64,000 nt of DNA from positions 749,501-813,500 of the forward strand of contig VICG01000006.1 of assembly GCA_008692225.1 (NCBI GenBank). Direction: 5' to 3'. The translations under genes and the position numbers were made by a program. The notes under the pieces are model-generated. The model made no database searches and was not told the DNA's origin. It saw nothing but the letters and a program-made list of their open reading frames with translations. This document shows positions 25,112 through 39,221 of this stretch, one piece after another. This stretch comes from Monilinia fructicola (Eukaryota > Ascomycota > Leotiomycetes > Helotiales > Sclerotiniaceae). How positions within the stretch are numbered: position 1 is the stretch's first letter; each line of letters begins with the position of its first letter.

Positions 25112-25594
25112 AGATGCATTAGAAGGGAATAGGTTTCAATGATACCAGTCTAGATTTTAGCATGAGATTGGCCCAGCTCAAACGTGCCAAGACGTGATCA
25201 CCAACTGAGGTCTATCTGTAATGAATCTATAACCATTCCCAAGAACACGACCAAAGTCTCATACAATAAACAGCCCAACCTAAGAAACATGACCAGACTA
25301 CCAGATTGAGTGAAAATTCGCCCAGCATCACAACGCCGCGTCTTGATACCGGCGGCGTAAAATGGTTGCCGGACCCTTGGGAATCTCTATCGTTGCTTGG
25401 TCAAAATCTCTAATGATCAGTATTACCTAGCATACAGACATCTCGACTCGGAGTCGTCCCTGGACTTCCTCCCCCTAGCGCATCAGTGCTGTAAGATTAC
25501 CTTGGTTACGATTCTTCGCGCGTGCAGTCTTAGGGCTGGGGTATATGCTCGTGGTAGGTGGGGTTTCTCTCGCTTGTTCTTGGGTATGGGTTTA

Positions 25595-25623
25595 GGTGAG
25601 GAGGAGGAGGAGGAGGAGGAGGA
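25595..25623 (+). repeat. GAG/GGA microsatellite
   Basis: About nine copies of GAG in a purine-only tract, continuing as G-rich sequence to about 25680. It borders the left edge of the transposon nest. Confidence 0.85.
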
Positions 25624-25739
25624 TGGGTTGGGGGTTGGGGTGTGCAGTTTGGGAGAGGGGAGGGGGATGAGGGGGGGGTTGCAGTTAGGTATTGGTTTGT
25701 ACTAGAGTGAGTACCTAGGTAGTTTATTGAGGATAGACA

Positions 25740-25870
25740 CTTGGCGTTGTTTTGGGTCAATGCCGGGCTCAACATCTACAAAATAGTATATCTTTTTTAA
25801 ATTCTTTTTTATATATTATAAACCTTCCATTTTTAAGAATTTAAATATATTAGACGCTTATTTTATATAA
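25740..25870 (+). mobile_element. Partial copy of the CTTGGCG inverted-repeat element (left end)
   Basis: Begins CTTGGCGTTGTTTTGGGTCA and stays nearly identical to the left 120-130 bases of the complete element at 26132, including ACAAAATAGTATATC and CTTCCATTTTTAAGAATTTA. After that the two diverge, and no matching right end is seen before the next copy. It is flanked by CA rather than TA. It is best read as a truncated or rearranged copy in direct orientation. Confidence 0.75.
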
Positions 25871-26131
25871 GATTTTTTTAAAAAATTTTAGCTTTAGAAA
25901 AATATAACTTTTTAAATAAAATAAATAAAAACAAATAGCTTTATATTTTATATTTAAAACATCTTTAAATATAATTAATGAGAATTTCGAATAAAAATGT
26001 ATAATATTATAAAAGTTATTGAAATTTTTAATTTATATAAGAAAAACATAAATTTTGCGGGGATTTTGTTACGAAAACATAAGGTGTGCGATAAGCTATG
26101 GCTGCAATTCTTAGTATATAGTATAAGTATA

Positions 26132-26392
26132 CTTGGCGTTGTTTTGGGTCAATGCCGGGCTAAAAATGTACAAAATAGTATATCTTTTAAATTCTTTTTT
26201 ATATATTATAAAACTTCCATTTTTAAGAATTTAAATATATTAAACGTTTATTTTTTAACTTAATAATATTATAAAGCATTATTTATAATTTTTAATTGAT
26301 TTGTTAATTTATTATAATTTTTTAAAATAAGTTTCTTTTTCAGTTAATTTTTAGCCCGGCATTGACCCAAAACAACGCCAAGTAGAGTGTGG
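26132..26392 (+). mobile_element. Complete MITE-like element with 36-bp perfect terminal inverted repeats
   Basis: The left end starts CTTGGCGTTGTTTTGGGTCA and continues ATGCCGGGCTAAAAAT. The right end is its exact reverse complement over 36 bases, ending CAACGCCAAG at 26392. Both ends are bordered by TA (26130-26131 and 26393-26394), the target duplication of Tc1/mariner/pogo-type elements. The 261-bp element has no coding capacity, so it is non-autonomous. Its interior is AT-rich. Confidence 0.88.
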
Positions 26393-27140
26393 TGATGAAA
26401 GATATGGGGGAATAGATGTTGTTGGGGTTGGGGTTGGAGCTCGAGTTGGAGCTAGATTGGATTGGACTGGATTCGATTGGATTTGCCCCTCTTGTTTGTT
26501 GATGATCATCGGATGATGTTGTGGTGGTGGTGGTGGTTACTCGGTGGTTGGATGTTTGCTTGTTTGTTGTGCTTTGTTTGATTGATTGAGGGTTTGTTGT
26601 TGTTGGTTTGGGAGTCGTGCAGTGGGTGGATGGATGGTTAATCTTAGAAGGGGTAAATAATAAGTATAGGAACCTAGGTAGCCCTGGAGGTAGGGAGATG
26701 GGCAGGGAGATACTAGGTAGGTAAGGCTACCTAGGTAATTCATAGGTGGGAGGTATACATGGTTGAAGGAGAGAGTACGTGCTGGAATACTTATTAGGTA
26801 GCTGGAGATGTAATTACAGTATCCGTGGATCTACCTATTATTTACCCAGCTAGATACTAATTAGAGATTATATATAATACCTATGGAGTGTTTATTCTAC
26901 CTAGGATTCTCATAAGGTGGTTATTGAATGGGAATTACAAACCATTAGTGATTTCAAGGTTCCTAATAACTGTTATAAAATACTAAATACAGTTCTACGA
27001 TGAGTTGATAACCTCCGAGGATTCACACTCCGGACAATTTAAAGGGGAGAGGAACAGAAAACCTTGGGACCTGGAAACTAACATACATACTAATAATTAG
27101 GTACTCTACCTTGGAATTAGTCGTTAACTTTAGGTAGGTA

Positions 27141-27983
27141 AGTCGCCTACCCTACTTCTCGTGGCCCCCCTTATTTGGCCAGCTTTTCACACCAAAAACG
27201 GCCATTTTAATGTATTAATAACTTGATGAAAAATGAATATATATGCCTTTTAAATTTTAATTAAGTCTTCTTTATATACTTATTAATAGATTTAAAGGAT
27301 ACTAATATTTACTATTTTTTTTATAAAGAGTAATAAAGGATTATAAAAAATTAGAATTTCTAGTTTTTAGATTAGTATATAAATTATATATTAAATTAAA
27401 ACTTTAAGAAAATATTTCTAACTTTTTTAATAAAATAGTTAAAAAAAATTGATAAGTTTTTAAAAGATTTCTAAGTTAATATGTTATAAAATAAGCTATT
27501 TTAATTATATATTATAACTTATAATATATAAGTAATAATATATAAGAAATTAAAAATAATAAATCTCTTATGTAAACTTTTATTAATAAAATTTAAGGAT
27601 CTATATTAAATATTAATTATAAATAATAATATGTTATTAAAGTAATACATCTAGTTAAAACTAATCTTAGAATTCTATAAAACTTATAGATTATTTTAAC
27701 TATTTTTATTAAATACATATAATTTTTTAAAGGGTTTAATTTTATAATTATAGGATTTTTATACGAAACGAAAACTAGAATTCTAATTTTTATAATCCTT
27801 TATTACTCTTCATAGAAAAATCGTAAAAATTTAAAATTCTTCGAGCTTATTGATTTAGATATACTAAATGACTCTTTAAATTTGCAATTCTTTATATCAA
27901 TTAACCATTGAACTATTGATACCTTAAAAGTGACGGTTTTAGGTATAAAATGTTGAGCAAAAAGGGGGTGAGGATAGGCGACT
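27141..27983 (+). mobile_element. TIR element of about 843 bp with long diverged arms
   Basis: The left end AGTCGCCTACCCT is mirrored by the right end AGGATAGGCGACT, each bordered by TA (27139-27140 and 27984-27985). The similarity runs inward: a block near 27320-27370 (AGTAATAAAGGATTATAAAA) is mirrored near 27767-27815 (TTATAATCCTTTATTACT), so each arm is over 200 bases. The arms have diverged and the whole interior is AT-rich, as expected after RIP. No transposase frame remains. Confidence 0.75.
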
Positions 27984-28290
27984 TAAGGTTAGATACCTAG
28001 TAGTCATGATAAGTACCAATATCATTGTCAATGTCAATATCAATATCAACATCAACATCAAATACCAATACCATTGGTTTCCAGGTCAAGAGCAATAAAC
28101 CGCTTCTTTATCCTTCAGGTTACGATTGGTATATCCCCCGAATTGCTTGCGTAGTAATACCTAAGTCGTACATGTTGGCTGAGCAATATACCAAAGTTTA
28201 CCGATACAGAAAGCAACACACTTCAGGGCTCATACATATTGATACTACCTAGTTAGTATATATATCCATGGATAATTATGATATATTAAC

Positions 28291-29784
28291 CGAGCTCCCT
28301 GTATCATGCACGCCCCTGTATCTTGCACGTTTTAACATTTTCGAAAATAAATAATTATAAATTAATTAATTATTAAAATAATCTAAAATTTTATATAATA
28401 ATAAATTAAAATAAATAGATTATAATAATAATTTTTGAATATAAAATATTATATAGTATTGGAATTAATATTAATAAAATAATAAAAAGATTTAATTTAA
28501 TATTTTATTAATAAAATAAAAACTATAAGATTTTTAAAGGATTATATTTTATTTTTAGTATTTTTTTATTTATGATTTAAGATTTGTTTTTTAAATTTTT
28601 TAAAAATATCATAATTTGATTTTTAATATTGAATTTATTATAATTCGTTTTTTATATTAAATTTTAAAAATAAAAAAGATTTAAGATAGAAGTAAAATTA
28701 TAAAATAATTGAAAAAAAGTACTTTATAATAATAATATTAATAAATATAAGATTTAATTAAGTAAATATATAAAAAATTATATAAAAATAGTTTTTAATT
28801 AAAAAAAAACTTATTTTAAGATTAAATTTAAATAATTATTTAAAAATTTTTAATTAATATAAAAAATTTTAAAGTTAAATTAAAATTAAAGAAGTATAAT
28901 TATATATTATATTATATAAAAATAATATATAATATTTAATTATTTTATAAGTTTATTATATATAAGTTTTTTTAAAATAAAAAATTATATAATTGTTTTA
29001 AATAAAAATTTTATAGTTCAAATTGTTTGATTTTCTATAGCGATTAATATATGAAAAATAATATTAATATCAAAAAATAAACCTTTTAAATTCAATATTA
29101 AATCGAATTTATAATATATTTTCAATTTTTTTTAATAAAAATTTAATGATTTATTTAAAGATATTATAAAAAAGAAATTTTTTAGTTTAGAAAAAAGTAT
29201 TATATATTACGTAATATAAGAACAATAAGCTTTTCTTAAATTTTTTATAATATATTCTTTATTTCTTTATTATTAAAACTTTTGATTTTTTTTAAAAAAT
29301 ATAAAATTTTTAATTAATATTTATATAATATTTTATTTTTTAATTTAAATTATTTTTAGTTTATTATAATAAAACTATTCTCAATAAATATTTTTTTAAT
29401 TATTAATTTTTAATAAATTATATTTGAATATAATCTTTAAATGTTTATAAAAAAATTCTAGTTTCTTTTGTTAATTTAAAGTTTTATATTATAAAAAAAA
29501 TATTATTTAAATAAAAATATTTATTTTTTATAATTTATAAAAAGTTATTTAATTTTTTATAATAATTAAATATACATTTTTAAAATTATAATTAATATTT
29601 AAATACATCTAATTTTACAAGTTTTTTTTTATAATATTATTTAAAATTACTAAAAATATATATATATTCAAATTTTACATTATAATATTAATAGGTTTTT
29701 TATTAATTAATTTTATTTATGTTAAATTTTCGACTTTTTGAAAAGCGTGCAAGATACAGGGACGTGCATGATACAGGGAGCTCG
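28291..29784 (+). mobile_element. 1.5-kb element with bipartite 39-bp terminal inverted repeats
   Basis: The left terminal repeat (28291-28329) and the right one (29746-29784) are reverse complements over 39 bases with a single mismatch. Each repeat consists of CGAGCT followed by two near-identical 16-17-base units, CCCTGTATCATGCACG and CCCTGTATCTTGCACG. The interior is almost pure A/T and carries no long open frame. The size would suit a Tc1/mariner- or pogo-like transposon, but target duplications are not clear (ATTAAC left, ATTACA right). Confidence 0.85.
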
Positions 29785-29966
29785 ATTACATACAACCTCG
29801 CCGGAGGTATCTAATTGCACAGAGGACAGTACTGGAAGAAGTCTGATACGCCCAACACGATTCCAGCATTTCAAAACAGGCTGACAGGATATCATTCACG
29901 GAGAACGGTACGGCGCAGGGTCATCGTATCGCGCATGATACGGTAGTAGTTGAGTAGTTGGTGAGA

Positions 29967-29998
29967 GGAGGAGGAGGAGGAGAAGAAGAAGAGAAAAA
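29967..29998 (+). repeat. GAG/AAG purine microsatellite
   Basis: A GAGGAGGAGGAGGAG tract followed by AAGAAGAAG. It lies just outside the right end of the transposon nest. Confidence 0.8.
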
Positions 29999-30239
29999 GA
30001 GTTCCAGCCACCCTATCCATATAATTACAGCTAACACCTAGGTAATCAAAGAAAGATATAAACAAGAATTTACTCTTACCATCGATAGTATCTATTTACC
30101 ACACCCTAGTGCCGGTAGTTTCGCACTAGGTAGCATCATACCTTTCATACCTTTCGTATCTACTTGGGTACCTTTACCTAGGTACTTATTAGACTAACTA
30201 GCAGCTAATTACCTAAGGATCTAGCTACTATTATCGTAC

Positions 30240-30484
30240 ATATGTATGTGTATATATATATATGTGTGTATATATATCTATCTATAATTATACATACATA
30301 CATATATACTATACATACATATACATATATACATATATACTATACGCACATATATACTATACATACATATACATATATATACTATATACATACATATATA
30401 TACATATACATACATATACATATATATACTATACATACATATACATATATATATATATAATATACATACATATATACCTAGGTA
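30240..30484 (+). repeat. TATA/CATA microsatellite block
   Basis: About 245 bases of alternating TA, TG and CATA phrases such as ATACATACATATACATATAT. Open frames translated from it ([10 protein letters not shown] and so on) are artefacts. Confidence 0.9.
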
Positions 30485-30644
30485 TATACCTAAGTACATA
30501 CATATATACATACATCCTTGATACATCCTTATCACCACACACCACCCACCACATACATACATCTTTCAAAACACAATACGAATGAATGATCTTCTTATAT
30601 GTTAAACGAGGCGATTCAAACTCAAACATCCATAAGATAAAAGC

Positions 30645-30763
30645 ATGAGAAGATGAGAAGATGAGAAGATGAGAAGATGAAAAGTCAGAATCTCTCCATA
30701 CCTACATAATACAACATAACATAACATAACAAAGCCTCAAATCAAATCAAATCAAATCAAATC
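30645..30763 (+). repeat. Cluster of three short microsatellites
   Basis: GATGAGAA repeated about four times (30645-30683), ACATA/CATAA repeated four times (30708-30732) and ATCAA repeated five times (30739-30763). All are about 500 bases before the PKC1 start. Confidence 0.85.
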
Positions 30764-30924
30764 TGAAAGCTTTCCTTGTATCTATTTATCTATTTATTTA
30801 CCTTTCCCTTGACCTTTCTTGACCTTTCCCTCTCTCTACCTTTACCTCTACCTTTACCTTGACTATAATATTATCTTGTTTTATCTTATTCTACTCTATT
30901 TTATTTTATTCTCTGCGATTTTCA

Positions 30925-31000
30925 TCTCTCAACATACCCTTTCCCCTTCCTCCCCCTTCCTCCCCCTTCCCTTTCCCTTTTCCCTTCCCTTCGCATCCCA
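30925..31000 (+). promoter_or_regulatory. Pyrimidine-rich tract upstream of PKC1
   Basis: A dense CT tract (CCCCTTCCTCCCCCTTCC and similar) about 250-330 bases before the PKC1 ATG. CT-rich stretches near the transcription start are common in strongly expressed filamentous-fungal genes. The role here is inferred from position and composition only. Confidence 0.45.
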
Positions 31001-31252
31001 TTCAACCTTCGCCTTGCCAAGGTTCCATCCTCTAACAGCGACATCTCGGGCGTCAACAAAACAAATCCCAGCCCGGATAATAAAGTCCACCCTCCCCCCA
31101 CTACTGCTACTGCTACTCCATCTCCACCTCGAACATTACAAACCTTACCATATTAAAAAAAAACGGGCAAACATCGTCTCCTTTGCCCGACAACCATTCT
31201 TCATATTTACTCAAAGACCTATTGAGGAAAGGGACAGGTCCAAGCCGTCAAG

Positions 31253-35096
<3,844 letters not shown>

Positions 35097-35809
35097 GCGG
35101 ATCAAGTATAATCTTCGAGAGTGATTTGACAACCACTGACCTCACTTGCCTAACTCCTTTAATCACGTCAGATAAGATACAAGACTTTCACCAGGACCAT
35201 TGCAGGCAGACAAAGCACGTGTTGGGGTATGGCAGGGGTTGAGAAGAATTGGAATAGGAGGGGTGAAGTGGGAAGATGGAATGGTTGGATGTGTTAATGG
35301 CGTGGGAGACGCAGGTGGATAATGAACCATTAATAATGAATGGATGACATGATATATGACGATTGATTGGTTGATTGAGACAGCGATGCAGATGTGAAGG
35401 GGTGAGAAGGAAAATGAGGGACAAACTTAAGATATTCAAAAATACTATAGATAATCATGGATTCAATTCATTTTGCTCTTGGTTCCCCTTTCCTCGTCTC
35501 AACATTATGCATGATGTGAATGCAATCGAATCATTGAGACGCAAACTCGATACATACCGCCTAACGTGCGCACTTCTTTCCTCCATCCCAATCAATATTC
35601 TTCACGCAGATAATTCATGAATGTCTAGTCGATATCGAGATGTCGAGATGTCGAGATATGAAATATCTCTCTCATTATCGACTGGAGGAATGAATGTGAG
35701 GATTGTTGGGTGTGGATTGGCATCGTCTGGGCTGGGGATCAGAAACACCCAGGGGTTCTCGCTTGGAGATCTGGGGAGGGGGAGGGACGGAGAATTTCCC
35801 ATGTTGATG

Positions 35810-35831
35810 TTTTTTTTTTTTTTTTTTTTTT
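35810..35831 (+). repeat. T22 homopolymer
   Basis: Twenty-two consecutive T residues in the PKC1 downstream region. The length is likely to be unreliable in any assembly. Confidence 0.9.
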
Positions 35832-35884
35832 GACTTTCGTTTACATGCAGTTAGTTGCTCGAGGAGTTGGTTGCCTCTGGTGCT

Positions 35885-35970
35885 CGTTCATGTCATGTCA
35901 TATCGTATCGTGTCGTGTCGTGTCGTGCCACATATCACATATCACACATCACACATCACACATCACATCA
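35885..35970 (+). repeat. GTGTC and CACATC short tandem repeats
   Basis: CATGTCATGTCATATCGTATC grades into GTGTCGTGTCGTGTC, then ATATCACATATCAC and CACATCACACATCAC. These units of 5-7 bases drift into one another, typical of slippage. Confidence 0.75.
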
Positions 35971-36410
35971 AAGTAGTACCAACCAAACCTTTCTCCGCTC
36001 CTCGCTCCGATCGAGGAGCGAGAACGCGGGGATATGATGTCGAGGATGCGTTGGGGATCGCGTCGTGCTGCGTCCCTACGTCCCTACCTCCGTTCTGATA
36101 TCTCGCGGTGTTGGAATTCCATGGGTCGCATTGCTTGCCTGCCTGCCTGCCTGCCTGCTTGCTGCTGGTTTCAGGAGATCTGCAGCCGCCCCTGCCTTCC
36201 GCGCACATCCTCATGTATCGGATTTGGCGCCGTGGTGAGGACCTTTCACACTGTGCTTTGATCGCCGTGGTGGGTGGTGGGCGGCCCATGGCCCGCCCGC
36301 CCGCATGTCGTCACATGTTACACGCCGCATCTCTGCACCCACTAGCTCATCTGCGCAATCTATGATCGAGCGCTATATCATCCCCATGCATTCACCGCGC
36401 CGGGGTGAGA

Positions 36411-36436
36411 GGGGGGGGGGGGGGGGGGGGGGGGGG
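36411..36436 (+). repeat. G26 homopolymer
   Basis: Twenty-six consecutive G residues on the plus strand, able in principle to form G-quadruplex structures. It lies in the interval between the convergent PKC1 and prolyl-tRNA synthetase genes. Confidence 0.9.
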
Positions 36437-37129
36437 TGCTAGACGTCGTTACGTAGACGATATGCGAGATGAGATGCTGATTGAGTTTCTAAAGTTGCCG
36501 TTTTTCTCCCAATCCGATTTCACATAGGGACGGCGATCGACTTGGAGCTACGGATTCGCTTGTTCGTTGAATTGTTCTTGTGAAGCTATCATCGCTCGCG
36601 ATTGTGCTCGTTTCATTCTACAGACGGTTTGCGTTACTGGCTCCGGGTGATTGGCGCTGAAGCTGTCTTGTTTCAGGTTTGCCGGGTTTGCTGATAGCTG
36701 TTGATCTTTAAGGTGTTTACTTGCTTTTCTTTCCTTTCCTTTTCTTTTCTTCTCCAACTGTATTTTTCATTCCCTTGGGTGCCGTTATGATGATCTGAAG
36801 AGAGAAGGCTGCTTGTTTTCTTGAATGTTTTGTCACTTTGATTGTTTGTGGTGTATATGGTACTTATGAAATGGACACGGAACTTGAAATATAAGGCGAG
36901 CCGTGGGGTATTGCATTGGTATTCGTTTTTGTCTTTTTTTTGCTTCTTTTCTTGCATTCTGTAGAGAAGCAACTTTATGCTCTAAATCCTAGTATGAAAA
37001 ATAAACTTATATCCTCTTTTCGCTATGTAACCATTGAGTTTAAGTTGAGATATTCGTCTTTCATCATTCATATCGCGTCCCATCCATTCATCCCTCTGCC
37101 CCAAACTCCCCATTTCCATAACACAACAT

Positions 37130-38879
37130 CTAATAACTTCTTCCGTACATACAATATTTCTCAGCCAACACTCCACACTCTGGGTTCAAACATTTGGTTT
37201 CACCCTTGACAAGTCCTTCTGGTTGCTCGAATGGAATACACAAACTCTTCATTCCCATTGTTGGAACCTTCTTTCCATCAGGTCCTACTTCTTCACTCGC
37301 ACCCCCCTTGGTCAAATCCTTAATCTTATCTTCACACTTCTCGCCCAAGCAAGATGGAATGAGAACAACATTCTTGGCGTCAAGTGCAGGAACAACTTCG
37401 TTCCAATCGTTGATGACAAGTCGATGAGCCTTGAATGCTGCATCGGCCTTTGTGTAAAGAGAGTTTTGGATAGTTTCGAGGAGGGCAGGGACTTCGGTTG
37501 AGAGGTTTGCGAGGGAAATTGTACCCTTTTCACCGGTATCACGGCGAGCGTAGGAGACGACTTCTTTGGCAGCATCTTTTGGTCCGTATTCAAGACGAAG
37601 AGGAACTCCCTTCAATTCCCAATCGTTGAACTTCCAAGCTGGGGTATATCCGTCACGGATATCATAGTCGGCACGAACACCAGATTTCTTAAGGGTATCT
37701 TTAATAGTTTGAAGTTGATCGTACAATTTGGTCTTGTCTTCTGGAGTGGTAGATTTTGTAACGCCTACAGGGACTATGATTGCCTGGAGCCTTGCGATAC
37801 GGGGTGGAAGAACAAGACCTTTATCATCACCGTGAATCATGACCATAACACCGATAACACGAGTGGAAAGACCCCAAGAGTTTTGCCAAACGTGAAGATG
37901 ACCAGCCTTTTCGCCATTCTTTGGAGCTGGGTCCTCGACAGTAATATCGAACATCTTACTGAAGTTCTGACCGAGACAGTGAGAAGTGGCACCTTGAATA
38001 CCACGTCCATTAGAGGGAATATATCCTTCGACCGTTGTAGTATAGTATCCTCCTGCGAACTTCTCCTTTTCGGTTTTGCGACCACGAACAACAGGGACTG
38101 CCAATAATTGTTCGTAGACACCAGCATAGAACTCGAGGATCTGAAGAACTTCTTCTCCAGCGAGTTCTTCTGTGAGATGTGCTGTATGTCCCTCCTGCCA
38201 CAAGAATTCTCTGGCTCTCAAGAATGGAGTTGTTTGCTTGGCTTCCCAACGAACGACACTGTTCCACTGATTTAATCGCAAAGGAAGGTCACGATGACTT
38301 CGGATCCATTTTGAGTAGTATGGGTACATGACAGCTTCAGAAGTAGGACGAACTGCGACAGGGACTTCAAGGTCTTTATCACCGCTTTATCGCAGTTAGC
38401 ATAAAAGGTAGCGAGGCACAAGATAACAAAACTCACGCCTTGGTAACCCAAGCAAGCTCAGGAGCAAAACCTTCAACATGATCCTTCTCTTTCTCCAATG
38501 ATTTGGAAGATAAGAACATTGGAAAACTAGCCTCCTCTACATCAAGAGTTTCGATCTGCGCTTGAAACCAATTTCGAATTTGGTTCCAGATAAACATAGA
38601 TTGTGGACGTAAAATGAAGAAACCAGAGATTTCATTATAATACTCAATCATCTCCGCCTTCAATACAACCTCTTGGTACCATTGCGAGAAATCTTCGGAC
38701 TTTTTGACCGTGATACCAATAATATCATCTGTTTTCTTACCCCCCACCACAGGAAGCGCAGCTTGTTTGGCAGCTTTTGCGGCTTTATCTGCAGCCATTT
38801 TTGCTTCTTTGGCAGCTTTTTTCAAAGCACTTTTAGATGGTCCTTCTTGCGCAACCTCTGGTGTAGTTGAGTCCGCCAT
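37130..38879 (-). CDS. Cytosolic prolyl-tRNA synthetase
   Basis: A class II aminoacyl-tRNA synthetase charging tRNA-Pro. Exons 38879-38437 and 38384-37130 (52-nt intron) give 565 residues in an intact frame. The N-terminus has a Lys/Ala-rich helix (SALKKAAKEAKMAADKAAKA). The catalytic core shows VRPTSEAVMYPYYSKWIRSH (motif 2 region), RWEAKQTTPFLRAREFLWQE, and GQNFSKMFDI followed by NSWGLSTRVIGVM (motif 3). The anticodon-binding domain follows (IIVPVGV) and the protein ends CMYGRSY, as eukaryotic-type ProRS proteins do. A zinc-binding-like Cys cluster (CLNPECG) lies near the end. No separate editing domain is seen. It is divergent from CCT1 across 342 bp. Confidence 0.95.
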
Positions 38880-39221
38880 GATTGCGTTTGTGGTTGATGA
38901 TAAATGTATGAAGGGAGGTTTTTGTTTATGTTTATTATTGAAATGACTGACTGACTGATTGATACTCCCTTCGATGTTTCCCCGCGCTAAAATTTACGCG
39001 ACTAGGATTTACAAGAAATTCAGCCTTGTGCATTTTACTAAGTGGACTTGGGTACTGATTGACTCACTAATTAATCAATTTGACGAGGCTGAACTCTTGC
39101 CTTAATTTTCAAGGCCAATGCTTAAAAATATTAGCGTGGAAAGCTCTCGCGTCCCTTTTCTCTCGCGACGACGAAGAAATATTACTAGAATATCTATCGT
39201 CGTTTTCTGAATATCAACAAT
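38880..39221. promoter_or_regulatory. Shared divergent promoter, prolyl-tRNA synthetase / CCT1
   Basis: 342 bases between two divergent start codons of housekeeping genes, so both promoters must fit here. No binding site can be named with confidence. TGACTGACTGATTGAT at 38944-38959 and GATTGACTCACTAATTAATC are small repeats with TGACT cores, resembling general-control (Gcn4/Cpc1-type) sites, which would suit a tRNA synthetase; this is inference. Confidence 0.5.

Larger units (their letters stand above)
25112..31252. other. Gene-free AT-rich transposon nest and PKC1 upstream region
   Basis: A 6.1 kb stretch without genes. From 25.74 to 29.78 kb it consists of three unrelated inverted-repeat element families embedded in very AT-rich DNA with no open frame of transposase size. 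From 29.9 to 31.25 kb it holds microsatellites and a pyrimidine-rich PKC1 promoter. The palindrome ACCTAGGT and its half TACCTAG recur outside the elements. Confidence 0.8.
35097..37129. other. Intergenic between convergent genes, rich in simple repeats
   Basis: Two kilobases shared by the 3' ends of PKC1 and prolyl-tRNA synthetase. It holds a T22 run (35810-35831), CATCA/ATCAC and GTGTC repeats (35885-35970), a TGCC run (36135-36160) and a G26 run (36411-36436). No gene is recognised among many short overlapping open frames. Confidence 0.6.

Noticed and set aside
26600..27140. Possible telomere-like TTAGG repeats
   Set aside because: The phrases are TAGGTAGG and CCTAGGTA, not tandem TTAGGG, and lie in the interior of a gene-bearing region.
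30240..30630. Several Tyr/Ile-rich frames on both strands
   Set aside because: They are translations of the TATA/CATA microsatellite.
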